The translations under genes were made by a program, and so were the position numbers. Positions 42,861-52,416 of a stretch of 64,000 nucleotides of DNA are shown here, piece after piece. The notes below the pieces were generated by a model. That model ran no database searches. It saw only the letters and a list, made by a program, of their open reading frames with translations, and was not told the DNA's origin. Position 1 is the stretch's first letter. Each line of letters begins with the position of its first letter. This stretch comes from Methylobacterium sp. J-077 (lineage in GTDB: Bacteria > Pseudomonadota > Alphaproteobacteria > Rhizobiales > Beijerinckiaceae), in contig NZ_JAKSYJ010000258.1 in assembly GCF_022829365.1 (NCBI RefSeq), positions 1 through 64,000 of the forward strand, read 5' to 3'.

Positions 42861-43856
42861 ATGACGGAGCCAGCAGAGACGATAAGCATGAACGCTGTGC
42901 CGACCTACGCGGATGTCGCCCGGGCGGCGGAGCGCATCGCCAGAATCGCTCATCGCACGCCGATTCTGACCTCGCGCACCGCGGATGCACAGACCGGCGC
43001 AAACCTGTTCTTCAAGGCCGAGAATCTGCAGCGGGGCGGGGCCTTCAAATTCCGCGGGGCCTACAACGCGATCAGCGCCCTGCCGGAGGCGGTGCGCGCC
43101 CGCGGGGTGCTGTCGTTCTCCTCGGGCAACCACGCCCAGGCAATCGCCCTGGCGAGCCGTCTGCTCGGCATCCCGGCGACGATCATCATGCCAAAGGATG
43201 CACCGGCGGCGAAGATCGCCGCGACTCGGGGCTACGGTGCCGAGGTCGTGCTGTACGACCGCTACACTCAGGATCGCGAGGCGCTCGGGCGCGAGATCGC
43301 CGAGCCCCGGGGCATGACGGTGATCCCGCCGTTCAACCATCGCGACGTGATCGCTGGGCAGGGGACACTGGCGCAGGAGCTGATCGAGGAGACCGGGCCG
43401 CTGGACGTGCTGGTGGCCTGCCTGGGCGGCGGCGGCCAGCTCGCGGGCTGCGCGCTCTCCGCGGCCACGCTGTCGCCGGGCTGCCGGGTGATCGGCGTCG
43501 AGCCGGAGGCCGGCAATGACGGGCAGCAATCGTTCCGTGCGGGCAGGATCGTCACGATCCCAGTCCCGCGCACCATCGCGGACGGGGCGCAATCGACGGC
43601 ACTCGGCGACCTCACCTTCGCGATCATCCAGCGCGAGGTCGCCGACATCGTCACCGTCTCCGACGCGCAGCTCATCGAGACCATGCGGTTCTTCGCCCAG
43701 CGGATGAAGCTTCTGGTCGAGCCGACCGGCTGCCTCGCAGCAGCCGCCGTGCTGCACGGGCTCGTCGATGTGAGGGGCAAGCGCGTCGGCGTGGTGATCA
43801 GCGGCGGCAACGTCGATCTCGCGACCTTCGCGCATCTGGTCGGTCGATCAAGCTGA
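42861..43856 (+). CDS. PLP-dependent threonine/serine dehydratase-type enzyme (threo-3-hydroxyaspartate ammonia-lyase or serine racemase-like)
   Basis: 331 residues, fold type II. PLP lysine in GGAFKFRGAYNAI; SFSSGNHAQAIALASRLLG binds the substrate; glycine loop ACLGGGGQLAGC holds the phosphate. There is no C-terminal ACT domain, so it is not biosynthetic IlvA. The sequence GIPATIIMPKDAPAAKIAATRG is characteristic of SRY1/serine racemase-like enzymes. Exact substrate is not readable. The ATG at 42861 with GGGGA upstream is chosen; the ATG at 42888 is an alternative. It stands alone. Confidence 0.88.
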   Translation: MTEPAETISMNAVPTYADVARAAERIARIAHRTPILTSRTADAQTGANLFFKAENLQRGGAFKFRGAYNAISALPEAVRARGVLSFSSGNHAQAIALASRLLGIPATIIMPKDAPAAKIAATRGYGAEVVLYDRYTQDREALGREIAEPRGMTVIPPFNHRDVIAGQGTLAQELIEETGPLDVLVACLGGGGQLAGCALSAATLSPGCRVIGVEPEAGNDGQQSFRAGRIVTIPVPRTIADGAQSTALGDLTFAIIQREVADIVTVSDAQLIETMRFFAQRMKLLVEPTGCLAAAAVLHGLVDVRGKRVGVVISGGNVDLATFAHLVGRSS

Positions 43857-43978
43857 CGCGCCGAATGCCGCGGCCCTGTGGCCCGGCCGGAGTGGACCGG
43901 GCGGGGACGGATGCTTATCTTGTGCTTGTCAGAATACGCGCTCCCGGGCCTTGAACCCGGATGGGCGGGAGGGTGACG

Positions 43979-44356
43979 ATGTTTTCAGACTTCAAGGTTC
44001 TTTCGCTGACCGATCGTGCGGCCGAGCGGATCAAGGCGATCATGGCGGATGCCGACCGGCCGATCGCGGGCCTGCGGGTCGGCGTCCGGAACGGCGGCTG
44101 CGCCGGCATGTCCTACACGATGGAATATGCCGAGGCGGCCAAGCCCGGCGAGGACGTGGTCGAGGATCGCGGCGTCCGGGTGTTCGTCGATCCCAAGGCG
44201 GTGCTGTTCCTGCTCGGCACCGAGATGGACTTCACCACCACCAAGCTCGCCTCGCAGTTCGTGTTCAACAACCCGAACCAGACCTCGGCCTGCGGCTGTG
44301 GCGAGTCGGTTGCGATCACCCCGGTCTCCGAGGACCGGATCCCGGCACGGGTCTGA
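43979..44356 (+). CDS. A-type iron-sulfur carrier (IscA/SufA/ErpA family)
   Basis: 125 residues. The three cluster ligands are present: Cys41 (GGCAGMSYTM) and Cys105, Cys107 (SACGCGES). These carriers accept clusters from the scaffold and deliver them to target proteins such as the radical SAM and aconitase-type enzymes. No suf genes are adjacent, so it could be SufA or ErpA type. The ATG at 43979 follows GGGAGGG. Confidence 0.93.
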   Translation: MFSDFKVLSLTDRAAERIKAIMADADRPIAGLRVGVRNGGCAGMSYTMEYAEAAKPGEDVVEDRGVRVFVDPKAVLFLLGTEMDFTTTKLASQFVFNNPNQTSACGCGESVAITPVSEDRIPARV

Positions 44357-44422
44357 AGCATCATCCCGAAAGGCGGTTTGCGGCTTTCGGGGTGATGCGA
44401 CATCGAAATCCTCGGGCTCGCC

Positions 44423-45490
44423 TCAGGCGACTTGGGAGAGCGACTCGGCCGCGTCGTCCACGACGCGGTTGCGGCCTGCGCGCTTGGCCGCGAACATGCA
44501 CAAATCCGCCCGCTCCAAGAGCGAGGCCGGGCTGTCGCTGGCGTGCAGCACCGCGATGCCGAGCGAGACCGTGACCTTGCCGAGCGATTCACCGGTCGAT
44601 CGCTTCACGAGTTCCCGGCCCATCACGCTGGCCCGGACCGTCTCGGCCACCTGCCGCGCCAGGGCACGGTCGGCCCTCGGCAGCAGGATCCCGAATTCCT
44701 CGCCGCCGAATCGGGCGAGTTGCGCCTGCTTGCCGGCATTCTCACGCATGACGATCGCGACGAGCCGCAGCACCTGATCACCCGTCAGATGACCGTAGAG
44801 GTCGTTGAAGCGCTTGAAGAAGTCGATGTCGAGGACGATCAGGCTCATCGGGGCGGCCCCGGCGCGGGCAGCCTCAACGGAGGCTTTCAGCATCTCCTCG
44901 AAATGCTTGCGGTTCGCCAATCCGGTCAGCGCGTCGGTCAGGCTCTCGAGCCGGCTCGCCTCCAATTTCTCGCGCAGGGTCTCGATCTCGCTTCGGGTCT
45001 CGCGCATCCGCGCTTCGAGAACCCGGTTGTTCACCGCGACCTCGCGGGTGGTGGAGACCAGAGTCGAGACGATCTCGCCGAGCCGCGCCCGGGTCGGCAT
45101 GCCTTCCTGCGCCAAGTCTTGGGCCAGCCCACGCAGGGCCTCGCCGTATTGCGCAGTCGAGCCCAGGGACAGGTCCAAAATCTCGGTCACCGCGGCGATC
45201 TCGTCCAGCACCCCGAGGCTGACATCACCCGCCGCGCTCGTGAGCTGCCGGCCGTCGAGATAGGCCTCGTGTAGATCGTCGATATCGGATTCCGTGAGGC
45301 AGCCGTTCTGCGTGGTCAAGCGCTTGACCGAGTCGCCGAGCAGGGGCAATTCGCCGGACACATAGGCGTACCAGACCGCGTAGGCACGCGGCGTCGCCGA
45401 CGGCCCGTAATCGTGAATCAGGTCATGGGCGCGCTTGGCCAGCGCCAAGCTGCGATCGCGATCCGAAGAGTGCTCGTGGCTCATCCGCAT
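44423..45490 (-). CDS. diguanylate cyclase (GGDEF)
   Basis: 355 residues. An N-terminal helical region of about 180 residues (with a coiled coil RMRETRSEIETLREKLEASRLES) leads into a GGDEF domain. DALTGLANRKHFEEML and LDIDFFKRFNDLYGH bind metal and nucleotide, and the active-site motif is intact as RFGGEEFGILLP. The usual RxxD inhibitory site five residues before the motif is absent (NAGKQAQLA), so product inhibition through that site is not expected. No membrane segment. It makes cyclic di-GMP; the N-terminal signal is unknown. The ATG at 45484 is an alternative start. Confidence 0.92.
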   Translation of the reverse strand: MRMSHEHSSDRDRSLALAKRAHDLIHDYGPSATPRAYAVWYAYVSGELPLLGDSVKRLTTQNGCLTESDIDDLHEAYLDGRQLTSAAGDVSLGVLDEIAAVTEILDLSLGSTAQYGEALRGLAQDLAQEGMPTRARLGEIVSTLVSTTREVAVNNRVLEARMRETRSEIETLREKLEASRLESLTDALTGLANRKHFEEMLKASVEAARAGAAPMSLIVLDIDFFKRFNDLYGHLTGDQVLRLVAIVMRENAGKQAQLARFGGEEFGILLPRADRALARQVAETVRASVMGRELVKRSTGESLGKVTVSLGIAVLHASDSPASLLERADLCMFAAKRAGRNRVVDDAAESLSQVA

Positions 45491-45588
45491 CCCGCCGTCC
45501 GGGGCCGCCGGTGGATTGAGAAACTACGGCCCGAATCTCAGTCTAAAGCAGGTTGGTAGCTGGAAAGTTAAGCCAAGACCGATATGCG

Positions 45589-47157
45589 TTACTTATCTTT
45601 CTTTGCCAAGACTGGTCGAAGTAAGAAGGCCGGAACGTGCGAGCCAAGTCCGATCGGCGTATCGCCGTCGGCGTCGACGCGGCGGCCGCGTTCATCACGC
45701 TCCCTGTCCTCGCGCACCGGCTCGGAGCGCGGGGCGGGACGGCTCTCGCTGCGCTGGCTACCGGAGCCGCCGCGCGACCGCTGACGGCCCCCGGCTTCGC
45801 CAGCGCCGCGGCTGTTGGATCTGGCCTCGGCCCGAACCTCGGGCTTTGCCTCGGACACCTTGGCCTCGGACGACCGGCCTTCCGGCGACCTGCCCTCGGG
45901 CGCGCGCTTCTCAGCGGAGCGCCCGTCGGAGCGCCCCTCGGACCTGCCCGAGCGCCGCCCGCCGCGGCCCTCGCCCGACCGGCCGCGATGGCGCGTGCCA
46001 GTATCGGCGGACGAATCGTCGGCGACCGTGGTCAGGTCGCCGTCCAGCCAGGGGATCGGCTGCCCGATCAGCGCCTCGATGGCGCTCAGCGAGCGATCGT
46101 CACCGGGGGCGACCAGCGTGTAGGCCGCGCCGCTGCGGCCGGCCCGGCCGGTGCGGCCGATCCGGTGGACGTAATCCTCCGGGTGATGCGGGATGTCGAA
46201 GTTGAAGACGTGGCTGACCGCCGGGATGTCGAGGCCGCGGGCCGCCACGTCGCTGGCGACCAAGAGTGCGGTCTCGCCGGCGCGGAACGCGTCGAGCGCG
46301 GTGGTGCGGGCCCGCTGATCCATGTCGCCGTGCAGCGCCGCGGCGTCGAAGCCGTGGCTGACCAGCGATTTCTGCAGCAGCGCGACGTCGCGCTTGCGGT
46401 TGCAGAAGATGATGCCGTTGTTCAATTCGGCCTCGCCGCGGATCAGACTGCGCAGGCGCTCGCGCTTGGCATGGCCCTCGGACCCGACCGCGACCAGCCG
46501 CTGCGTAATGGTCGAGGCCGTGGACGCCGGCCGCGCCACCTCGATCCGCTGCGGGTTGTGCAGGAACATGTCGGCCAGCCGCTCGATCTCCGGCGGCATG
46601 GTCGCCGAGAAGAACAGGGTCTGCCGGGTGAACGGGACCATCTTCACGATCCGCTCGATGTCGGGGATGAACCCCATATCGAGCATGCGGTCGGCCTCAT
46701 CGATGACCAAGAGCTCGACCCCGGTAAGCAGCAGCTTGCCGCGCTCGAAATGGTCGAGGAGTCGGCCCGGCGTCGCGATCAGCACGTCGGTGCCGCGGGT
46801 GAGCTTGGCATCCTGGTCGGCGAAGGACACGCCGCCGATGATCAGCGCGACGTTGAGCTTGTGGTTGGTGCCGTAGCGGTCGAAATTCTCGACCACCTGC
46901 GCCGCCAGCTCGCGGGTCGGCTCCAGGATCAGCGTGCGCGGCATCCGGGCCCGGGCGCGACCGTTCTCCAGCAACGTCAGCATCGGCAGCGTGAACGCCG
47001 CGGTCTTGCCGGTGCCGGTCTGGGCGATGCCCAGGACGTCCCGGCGTGCCAGCACGTGGGGGATGGCCTGGGCCTGGATCGGCGTCGGCTCGGTGTAACC
47101 CGCCGTCTGGACGGCGTTCAGGACTTTCTCGCTCAGTCCCAGGTCGGAAAAAGGCAT
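45589..47157 (-). CDS. DEAD-box RNA helicase (RhlE-like)
   Basis: 522 residues. Q motif (GYTEPTPIQAQAIP), Walker A AQTGTGKTAAF, motif II VIDEADRMLDMG, motif III SATMP, motif V RGLDIPAVSHV and motif VI HRIGRTGRAGR. After about residue 375 the tail is low-complexity, Arg/Gly/Ser-rich and acidic (DDSSADTGTRHRGRSGEGRG), as in RhlE helicases with RNA-binding extensions. Likely roles are ribosome assembly or RNA turnover, often cold-induced. No terminator was seen. Confidence 0.93.
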   Translation of the reverse strand: MPFSDLGLSEKVLNAVQTAGYTEPTPIQAQAIPHVLARRDVLGIAQTGTGKTAAFTLPMLTLLENGRARARMPRTLILEPTRELAAQVVENFDRYGTNHKLNVALIIGGVSFADQDAKLTRGTDVLIATPGRLLDHFERGKLLLTGVELLVIDEADRMLDMGFIPDIERIVKMVPFTRQTLFFSATMPPEIERLADMFLHNPQRIEVARPASTASTITQRLVAVGSEGHAKRERLRSLIRGEAELNNGIIFCNRKRDVALLQKSLVSHGFDAAALHGDMDQRARTTALDAFRAGETALLVASDVAARGLDIPAVSHVFNFDIPHHPEDYVHRIGRTGRAGRSGAAYTLVAPGDDRSLSAIEALIGQPIPWLDGDLTTVADDSSADTGTRHRGRSGEGRGGRRSGRSEGRSDGRSAEKRAPEGRSPEGRSSEAKVSEAKPEVRAEARSNSRGAGEAGGRQRSRGGSGSQRSESRPAPRSEPVREDRERDERGRRVDADGDTPIGLGSHVPAFLLRPVLAKKDK

Positions 47158-47342
47158 CTGCGTTCAGGAACCGTTGCGCGCCCGGCCGGCGCGGTGGACA
47201 CCGTCGCGGCAACGGCTCGGGATGGCTCTGATAGGGCGCACGAACGCTCCCGTGGCCGCGGGGCGCATGTGGCAGTCAGTTAGGGGCTTGGCGCAGCTTG
47301 TCAATCTCGCAATGCGCGCATCCGGGCTCCACGCACAGCCGA

Positions 47343-47696
47343 TCAGGGCTGGCGGCGGTCCACGGCGGGCAACAGGCAGGGATCGAGGCGGGTCGCCCGG
47401 GCGGCGACGTCGGCGGGCGTGATCGAGCCGGTTGTCTCCGGATCGACTGGGAGTACCCGCCCGCCCAGGGCGAGCTGGGCCAGCTCCGGGTCGATCCGGC
47501 TCAGCCGGGCGAGCTGATGGGTGGCCAGGATGGCGAGCAGCCCGACGAAAGCCGAGATGCGCAACGCCCAGGCCAAAGATCCAGCGGGCCGATCCGGCGC
47601 TCCCGCGCCGGGGCTCGACGCGAACCCGGCTTCCGTCTCGGCGGTGGGCCGGCGGGTCCCGAATGATCTTGTCGGCCGTTCGCCGGGCGCGAGCAT
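47343..47696 (-). CDS. single-pass membrane protein, hypothetical
   Basis: 117 residues: a 40-residue Pro/Arg/Ala-rich cytoplasmic part, one membrane helix (LAWALRISAFVGLLAILATHQ) and a periplasmic tail with a late cysteine (TRLDPCLLPAVD). No family recognised. It is on the same strand as the DEAD helicase but 185 bases upstream of its start. Support: a clean membrane helix and no competing gene. Confidence 0.45.
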   Translation of the reverse strand: MLAPGERPTRSFGTRRPTAETEAGFASSPGAGAPDRPAGSLAWALRISAFVGLLAILATHQLARLSRIDPELAQLALGGRVLPVDPETTGSITPADVAARATRLDPCLLPAVDRRQP

Positions 47697-48115
47697 GGAC
47701 GATCCTCTCTGCCAGGCCGCGACACCGGCAACGGGCTATGCCGGCAGGCTTAAGGGAACAGGGTTAATCGGCGGCTTACGCAAGACCGGCGACCGACGCA
47801 CCAAGCGTGCCGAAATAAAACGCCGCCACCGAAACCCGATCGCAAGACTCTCATCAATGCGCGCCCAGAAACGGCTAGACCCTGCAGCCGATCTGCCCTT
47901 CGATCCCGGCTAGTCTTCAGATTTTGTTAGAGTTCAGATGCAGCTTCCGATGCTCGGTCGCATGGTGATGACGGGAATGTGTGCACGTAACCTTCATCTT
48001 TCGTTGACGAGATCGGGCTAGTCTCGGCAAGCTTGTTGCAGGAAAGCAACAGACCCGCAGACAGAGAGCGCCTAGAAGGCAGCCGGCTTAAGCCAATCCC
48101 AGGACCCAAGAGATT
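47697..48115. other. upstream region and leader of the outer-membrane protein gene
   Basis: About 420 bases with no supportable gene. A TTGACG (near 48004) and a small hairpin TGTTGC/GCAACA (48034-48051) are present; the latter would lie in a long untranslated leader. An AAGAG ribosome-binding site precedes the ATG at 48116. The promoter cannot be assigned with confidence. Confidence 0.4.
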
Positions 48116-48982
48116 ATGAAAAAAGTTCTCCTTGCATCGACCGTCCTCGCCGGCATGACCGTCGCCGCTTCCGCGGCCGACCTGCCGCGTCGCGCTGCGC
48201 CGCCGCCGGTGTTCACGCCTGTGCCGGTGTTCACCTGGACCGGTTTCTATGTCGGCGTGAACGCCGGCTACGGCTTCGATGCCAGCAGCCGCAACACCAC
48301 CAACTACGCCTTGCCGACGGGCTCGGTGATCAATTCAGCGAACACGAACGCCATCGTCAGCGTCAACAACCGCAACAACAACGACGGCTTCACCGGCGGC
48401 GCGCAGATCGGCTACAACTACCAGTTCACGCCGGGCTCCGGCTTCGTGGTCGGCATCGAGGCTGACGCCCAGTACGTCGACTTCGCCCGCCGCGCCAACG
48501 CCACCCAGAACTACGGCCTCGTCGGCGCTCCGGGTACCGCGTTCTCGAACCCGCGCGCCTTCGTCGCCACCAGCGGCAACGGCCTCGACTACTTCGGCAC
48601 CGTGCGCGGCCGCCTCGGCTACGCCTTCGACCGGACCCTCGTGTATGCCACCGGCGGTTACGCCTACGGCTCGGGCCAGGACGACCAGAACTTCGCTGGC
48701 AACCGCTTCCGCGACAGCTTCCGCTCCGGCTACGCCGTCGGCGGCGGTCTCGAGTACGCCCTGCCCACCGATTCGTTCCTGAACTTCTTCAAGTCCTCGG
48801 CCGTGACGCTGAAGGTCGAAGGCCTGTACGTGAACCTCGACCGCCAGAAGAACACCGCCGGTGGCGTGTACTACGGCAACATCTTGGCCCCGAACGGCAC
48901 CGCCTACCTCAACGGCGCTGCCGCCAACACCGAGTTCGCCGTCGTCCGCGCCGGCCTGAACTACAAGTTCGGCTCGTACTAG
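48116..48982 (+). CDS. outer-membrane beta-barrel protein (Omp25/RopB-like)
   Basis: 288 residues. Signal peptide ending VAASAADLP; a Pro-rich linker (PPPVFTPVPVFTWTGFYVGVN) typical of the Rhizobiales Omp family; then alternating aromatic beta strands (GFYVGVNAGYGFD, GAQIGYNYQFTPG, VRGRLGYAFDRTLVYATGGYAYG) and a C-terminal strand with a final aromatic residue (AGLNYKFGSY) for BAM recognition. An eight-stranded barrel is expected. Highly biased codon use (no rare codons) suggests strong expression. A long leader and a terminator-like hairpin flank it. Confidence 0.92.
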   Translation: MKKVLLASTVLAGMTVAASAADLPRRAAPPPVFTPVPVFTWTGFYVGVNAGYGFDASSRNTTNYALPTGSVINSANTNAIVSVNNRNNNDGFTGGAQIGYNYQFTPGSGFVVGIEADAQYVDFARRANATQNYGLVGAPGTAFSNPRAFVATSGNGLDYFGTVRGRLGYAFDRTLVYATGGYAYGSGQDDQNFAGNRFRDSFRSGYAVGGGLEYALPTDSFLNFFKSSAVTLKVEGLYVNLDRQKNTAGGVYYGNILAPNGTAYLNGAAANTEFAVVRAGLNYKFGSY

Positions 48983-49019
48983 GATCGAACCTCGGCGCCG
49001 GCCCAGCCGGCACTGTCGA

Positions 49020-49055
49020 GACGAGGGGCCCGGCCGTAAGGTCGGGTCTCTTGTC
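49020..49055 (+). terminator. terminator-like hairpin after the outer-membrane protein gene
   Basis: A 16-bp stem with several G-U pairs (GACGAGGGGCCCGGCC with GGTCGGGTCTCTTGTC), GTAA loop, lies 37 bases after the stop. The T-tract is weak (GTTTCC). Confidence 0.65.
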
Positions 49056-49159
49056 GTTTCCGGGCCTCCCGGTGCGACAGAGACGACAGGAACGGCCGTT
49101 TCAACGCGGAATTATGACCGCAGCGCCGCGCTTGCCCGGACGCTCGGGAGCGATCTCTC

Positions 49160-49648
49160 ATGCGAAACGCCTTCTTTTTCCTGCCGTTTGCCGTCATCGC
49201 CCTGGCCGGGTCCCCGGCCGGAGCCCAGGATTCCAGCGTGATCGGCAACAAGACCGTGCTGCCCGGCACCGGGCCCGGCACGTCGACCGGGGGCGAGGGC
49301 GGCGGCAGGCTGATGACAGCGGGAAGCGCCGAGGCTGCAGCCAAGCGGCAGGGGCTCAAGCCGGCCTCCTTCATGGCCTCCAAGATGATCGGCGTAGTGG
49401 TGCGCAATCCGGCCGGCGACGATGTCGGCAAGATCGACGACCTGCTGATCGCCGACGGCGGTGCTCTCAAGGCGGTGGTGCTGGATGTCGGCGGCGTCCT
49501 GGGTCTCGGCAGCAAGCGCATCGCCGTAGAGCCCGACGCCCTCGTGCTGCGGCCGGGTGGCGATCGATTCTCCGCCGTGCTCAACATGAGCAAGGACACG
49601 ATCGCGGCCGCCCAGCCCTTCGATCCGGCCAAGGCGTTGGCGGATTGA
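49160..49648 (+). CDS. exported PRC-barrel protein
   Basis: 162 residues. Signal peptide (FFFLPFAVIALAGSPAGA), a Gly/Ser/Thr-rich linker, then a PRC-barrel domain from about residue 70 (SKMIGVVVRNPAGDDVGKIDDLLI, AVVLDVGGVLGLGSKRIAVEPDAL). PRC-barrels are small structural or interaction modules; in exported alphaproteobacterial proteins the role is unclear. It lies downstream of the outer-membrane protein gene but has its own leader. ATG start at 49160. Confidence 0.8.
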   Translation: MRNAFFFLPFAVIALAGSPAGAQDSSVIGNKTVLPGTGPGTSTGGEGGGRLMTAGSAEAAAKRQGLKPASFMASKMIGVVVRNPAGDDVGKIDDLLIADGGALKAVVLDVGGVLGLGSKRIAVEPDALVLRPGGDRFSAVLNMSKDTIAAAQPFDPAKALAD

Positions 49649-49713
49649 TTTCACCAGCGCCGGTCCTGGACTGGCTAGGCGGTTTGACGGGCCACAGCCC
49701 GCCCCCCATTAGA

Positions 49714-49749
49714 GAAAAGGCCTATGACATCGTAAGTTGTCATAGGCCT
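49714..49749 (-). terminator. intrinsic terminator of parE
   Basis: An 11-bp perfect stem AGGCCTATGAC/GTCATAGGCCT with a 10-base loop, followed on the minus strand by TTTTC. It begins about 40 bases after the parE stop. Confidence 0.85.
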
Positions 49750-49789
49750 GCTTGCTTGCGATGGATCTGACGAGAGGCAAGGCGCCCTA

Positions 49790-51946
49790 TCAGATATCCA
49801 GATCGACCCCGTCGGCGAAGGCGGCGCGCTCGCTGATGAAGGCAAAACGGGCTTCCGGTTTGTTGCCCATCAGGCGCTCCACCGTGTCGCCGGTGGATTC
49901 CCTGGCCTCGTCGAGGATCGCGACCCGGAGCAGCGTGCGCTTCTTCGGGTCCATGGTGGTCTCCTTGAGCTGGGCCGGCATCATCTCGCCCAGGCCCTTG
50001 AAGCGCCCGATCTCGACCTTGCCGCCCTTGAACACCGTCTTGGTGATCCGCTCCCGATCGGCGTCGTCCCTTGCATAGGCCACCTTCGAGCCCTGCTGCA
50101 GCCGGTAGAGCGGCGGGATCGCCAGGTAGAGATGGCCGCGGTCGATCAGCTTCGGCATCTGCCGGTAGAAGAACGTGATCAGCAGCGAGGCGATGTGGGC
50201 GCCGTCGACGTCGGCGTCCGTCATGATGATCACCTTGTCGTAGCGCAGATCCGCCTCGCGGAAGGCCGCGCCGGTGCCGCAGCCGAGCGCCAGGGTCAGG
50301 TCCGAGATCAGCTGGTTGGCGCCGAGCTTGTCCCGGGAGGCCGAGGCGACGTTGAGGATCTTGCCGCGCAGGGGCAGGATCGCCTGGGTGGTCCGGTCGC
50401 GGGCCTGCTTGGCCGAGCCGCCGGCGGAATCGCCCTCGACGATGAAGATCTCGGAGCCGGCGGTGCCGGCGGCCGAGCAATCGGCCAGCTTGCCAGGCAG
50501 GCGCAGCTTGCGGGTCGCGCTCTTGCGGGCGACCTCCTTCTCCTGGCGCCGGCGCAGCCGCTCCTCGGCCCGGTCGATCACCCAGTCGAGCAGCTTGTTG
50601 GCCTGGGCCGGAGAGGCGGCCAGCCAATGGTCGAAGGCGTCGCGCACCGCCGTCTCGACGATGCGTTGGGCTTCCACGGTGGCGAGCTTGTCCTTGGTCT
50701 GGCCCTGGAACTCGGGCTCGCGGATGAACACCGACATCATCGACGCGCAGGTCGCCATGACGTCGTCGGTGGTCACCGCATTCATGCGCTTGGCCTGGTT
50801 CACACGCTCGGCGTGCTCGCGCAGGCCCCGCAGCAGCGCGACCCGCAGGCCGGCCTCGTGGGTGCCGCCCTCCGGCGTCGGGATGGTGTTGCAGTAGGAA
50901 TGCGAGAAGCCATCCTCGGCGACCATCCAGGCCACCGCCCATTCGAGCGAGCCGTGCGAGCCGGGCTTGGTCACCTTGCCGGTGAACATCGCCTCGGTGA
51001 CCAGTTCCTTGCCCTCGATATCCCGGGCCAGGTAATCGCGCAGACCGTCCGGGAACCGGTGCACCGCCTCGGCCGGCACGCCTTCCAGGCCCTCGAGCAG
51101 GGCGGGGGCGCAGCGCCACCGGATCTCGACGCCGCCAAACAGGTAGGCTTTGGAGCGCGCCATCTTGAACAGGCGGCGCGGGTCGAACTTCAGCGAGCCG
51201 AAAATCTGAGCATCGGGGTGGAACCGCACCCGGGTGCCGCGCCGGTTCTGCACCCGGCCGACCAGCTCCAGCGCCCCCTGCGCATGACCGCGCGAAAACG
51301 TCTGGCGATAGAGGGTCTGGTTGCGGGCGACCTCGACCTCCAAGAGGTCGGACAGGGCGTTGACCACCGAGATGCCGACGCCGTGCAGGCCGCCGGAGGT
51401 CTCGTAGACCTTCGAGTCGAACTTCCCGCCGGCATGCAGCGTCGTCATGATGACTTCGAGCGCCGACTTGCCGGGGAATTTTGGGTGCGGGTCCACCGGG
51501 ATGCCGCGGCCGTTGTCGGTGACCACGAGGGCGCCGGTCTCCTCCAGCTCGACCTCGATGAAGCTCGCGTGGCCGGCCACCGCCTCGTCCATGGAATTGT
51601 CGATCACCTCGGCGAAGAGGTGGTGCAGGGCCCGCTCGTCGGTGCCGCCGATATACATGCCGGGTCGGCGCCGGACCGGCTCCAAGCCTTCCAGCACCTC
51701 GATGTCGGAGGCGGTGTAGCCGGCCTCGGGCTCGGCCGCCGCGATGGTCGAGACCGAGGCTGATTCCGCAAGCCGCCGTCGCGGCTCCGCCGGACGCGGG
51801 GCAGGGGGCTTCGCACCGGGCCCGAACAGGTCGCGCGCCGGATCGCTCACGCGTGGCCTCCGTGAACGCGGCGCATCGGCCGGCTCGGTGTTGGGCAGAC
51901 GGGCGTCGGCCGGACCGGCCTGGGAGCGTGCAGCATGCGCCTTCAT
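49790..51946 (-). CDS. parE: DNA topoisomerase IV subunit B
   Basis: 718 residues from the ATG at 51946. A long Pro/Arg-rich N-terminal tail of about 80 residues is followed by the GHKL ATPase (EVIDNSMDEAVAGHA, VTDNGRGIPVD, SGGLHGVGISVVNALS), the transducer region, and TOPRIM (FIVEGDSAGGSAKQARDR, IIMTDADVDGAHIASLLITFF). The C-terminus is the short type without the gyrase insert, so ParE rather than GyrB. It decatenates replicated chromosomes with ParC, which is not in this window. An upstream ATG at 52015 is possible, but the region is not conserved-looking. Confidence 0.95.
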   Translation of the reverse strand: MKAHAARSQAGPADARLPNTEPADAPRSRRPRVSDPARDLFGPGAKPPAPRPAEPRRRLAESASVSTIAAAEPEAGYTASDIEVLEGLEPVRRRPGMYIGGTDERALHHLFAEVIDNSMDEAVAGHASFIEVELEETGALVVTDNGRGIPVDPHPKFPGKSALEVIMTTLHAGGKFDSKVYETSGGLHGVGISVVNALSDLLEVEVARNQTLYRQTFSRGHAQGALELVGRVQNRRGTRVRFHPDAQIFGSLKFDPRRLFKMARSKAYLFGGVEIRWRCAPALLEGLEGVPAEAVHRFPDGLRDYLARDIEGKELVTEAMFTGKVTKPGSHGSLEWAVAWMVAEDGFSHSYCNTIPTPEGGTHEAGLRVALLRGLREHAERVNQAKRMNAVTTDDVMATCASMMSVFIREPEFQGQTKDKLATVEAQRIVETAVRDAFDHWLAASPAQANKLLDWVIDRAEERLRRRQEKEVARKSATRKLRLPGKLADCSAAGTAGSEIFIVEGDSAGGSAKQARDRTTQAILPLRGKILNVASASRDKLGANQLISDLTLALGCGTGAAFREADLRYDKVIIMTDADVDGAHIASLLITFFYRQMPKLIDRGHLYLAIPPLYRLQQGSKVAYARDDADRERITKTVFKGGKVEIGRFKGLGEMMPAQLKETTMDPKKRTLLRVAILDEARESTGDTVERLMGNKPEARFAFISERAAFADGVDLDI

Positions 51947-52203
51947 CCCCGCATCATAGCGGAACAAAACAGAAACATCCAGAGCGTTCGGTGCGTCGCC
52001 GAACCGCCCCACCATCGCATGCTGCGCCGCCGCGAGCGAGGGGCGCGGACGGCGCCGGCCGGTTCGGCGCGGCGGGCGCCGTCATCACGACGTTGCACAA
52101 TCGTGGGTTAACGCATTCTCAGCAGTCGCCCGAACCGGAACCGCGCGACCCCAGCCGCGTTACGTCCGGAACGAGCTTGACCGTGGTCAGGGAGCCGCCG
52201 TCG

Positions 52204-52392
52204 ATGAGCAACGCCGCGATCGAGGCCCGCCGCCTCACCCTGATCCGCTTCGAGCATGCTGCCGGCACCGCCTTCGGGTGCGACGAGGAAGCGGTCACGG
52301 CACCGCAATCCCGTTTGCTCGTGGCCTCAGCGACCGTCGCGATTGCGACCTTCGCCACCGCCCTGGCGGCGACGATCAGCTACCTGGTCTGA
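52204..52392 (+). CDS. small single-helix membrane protein, hypothetical
   Basis: 62 residues. A polar N-terminus (IEARRLTLIRFEHAAGTAFG) precedes one C-terminal membrane helix (LLVASATVAIATFATALAATISYLV). GGGAG lies nine bases upstream. No family recognised. It is antisense to nothing known and fills the gap between parE and topA. Weak evidence. Confidence 0.35.
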   Translation: MSNAAIEARRLTLIRFEHAAGTAFGCDEEAVTAPQSRLLVASATVAIATFATALAATISYLV

Positions 52393-52416
52393 TCCCGCCG
52401 CCGCGAGCGACCGGTC

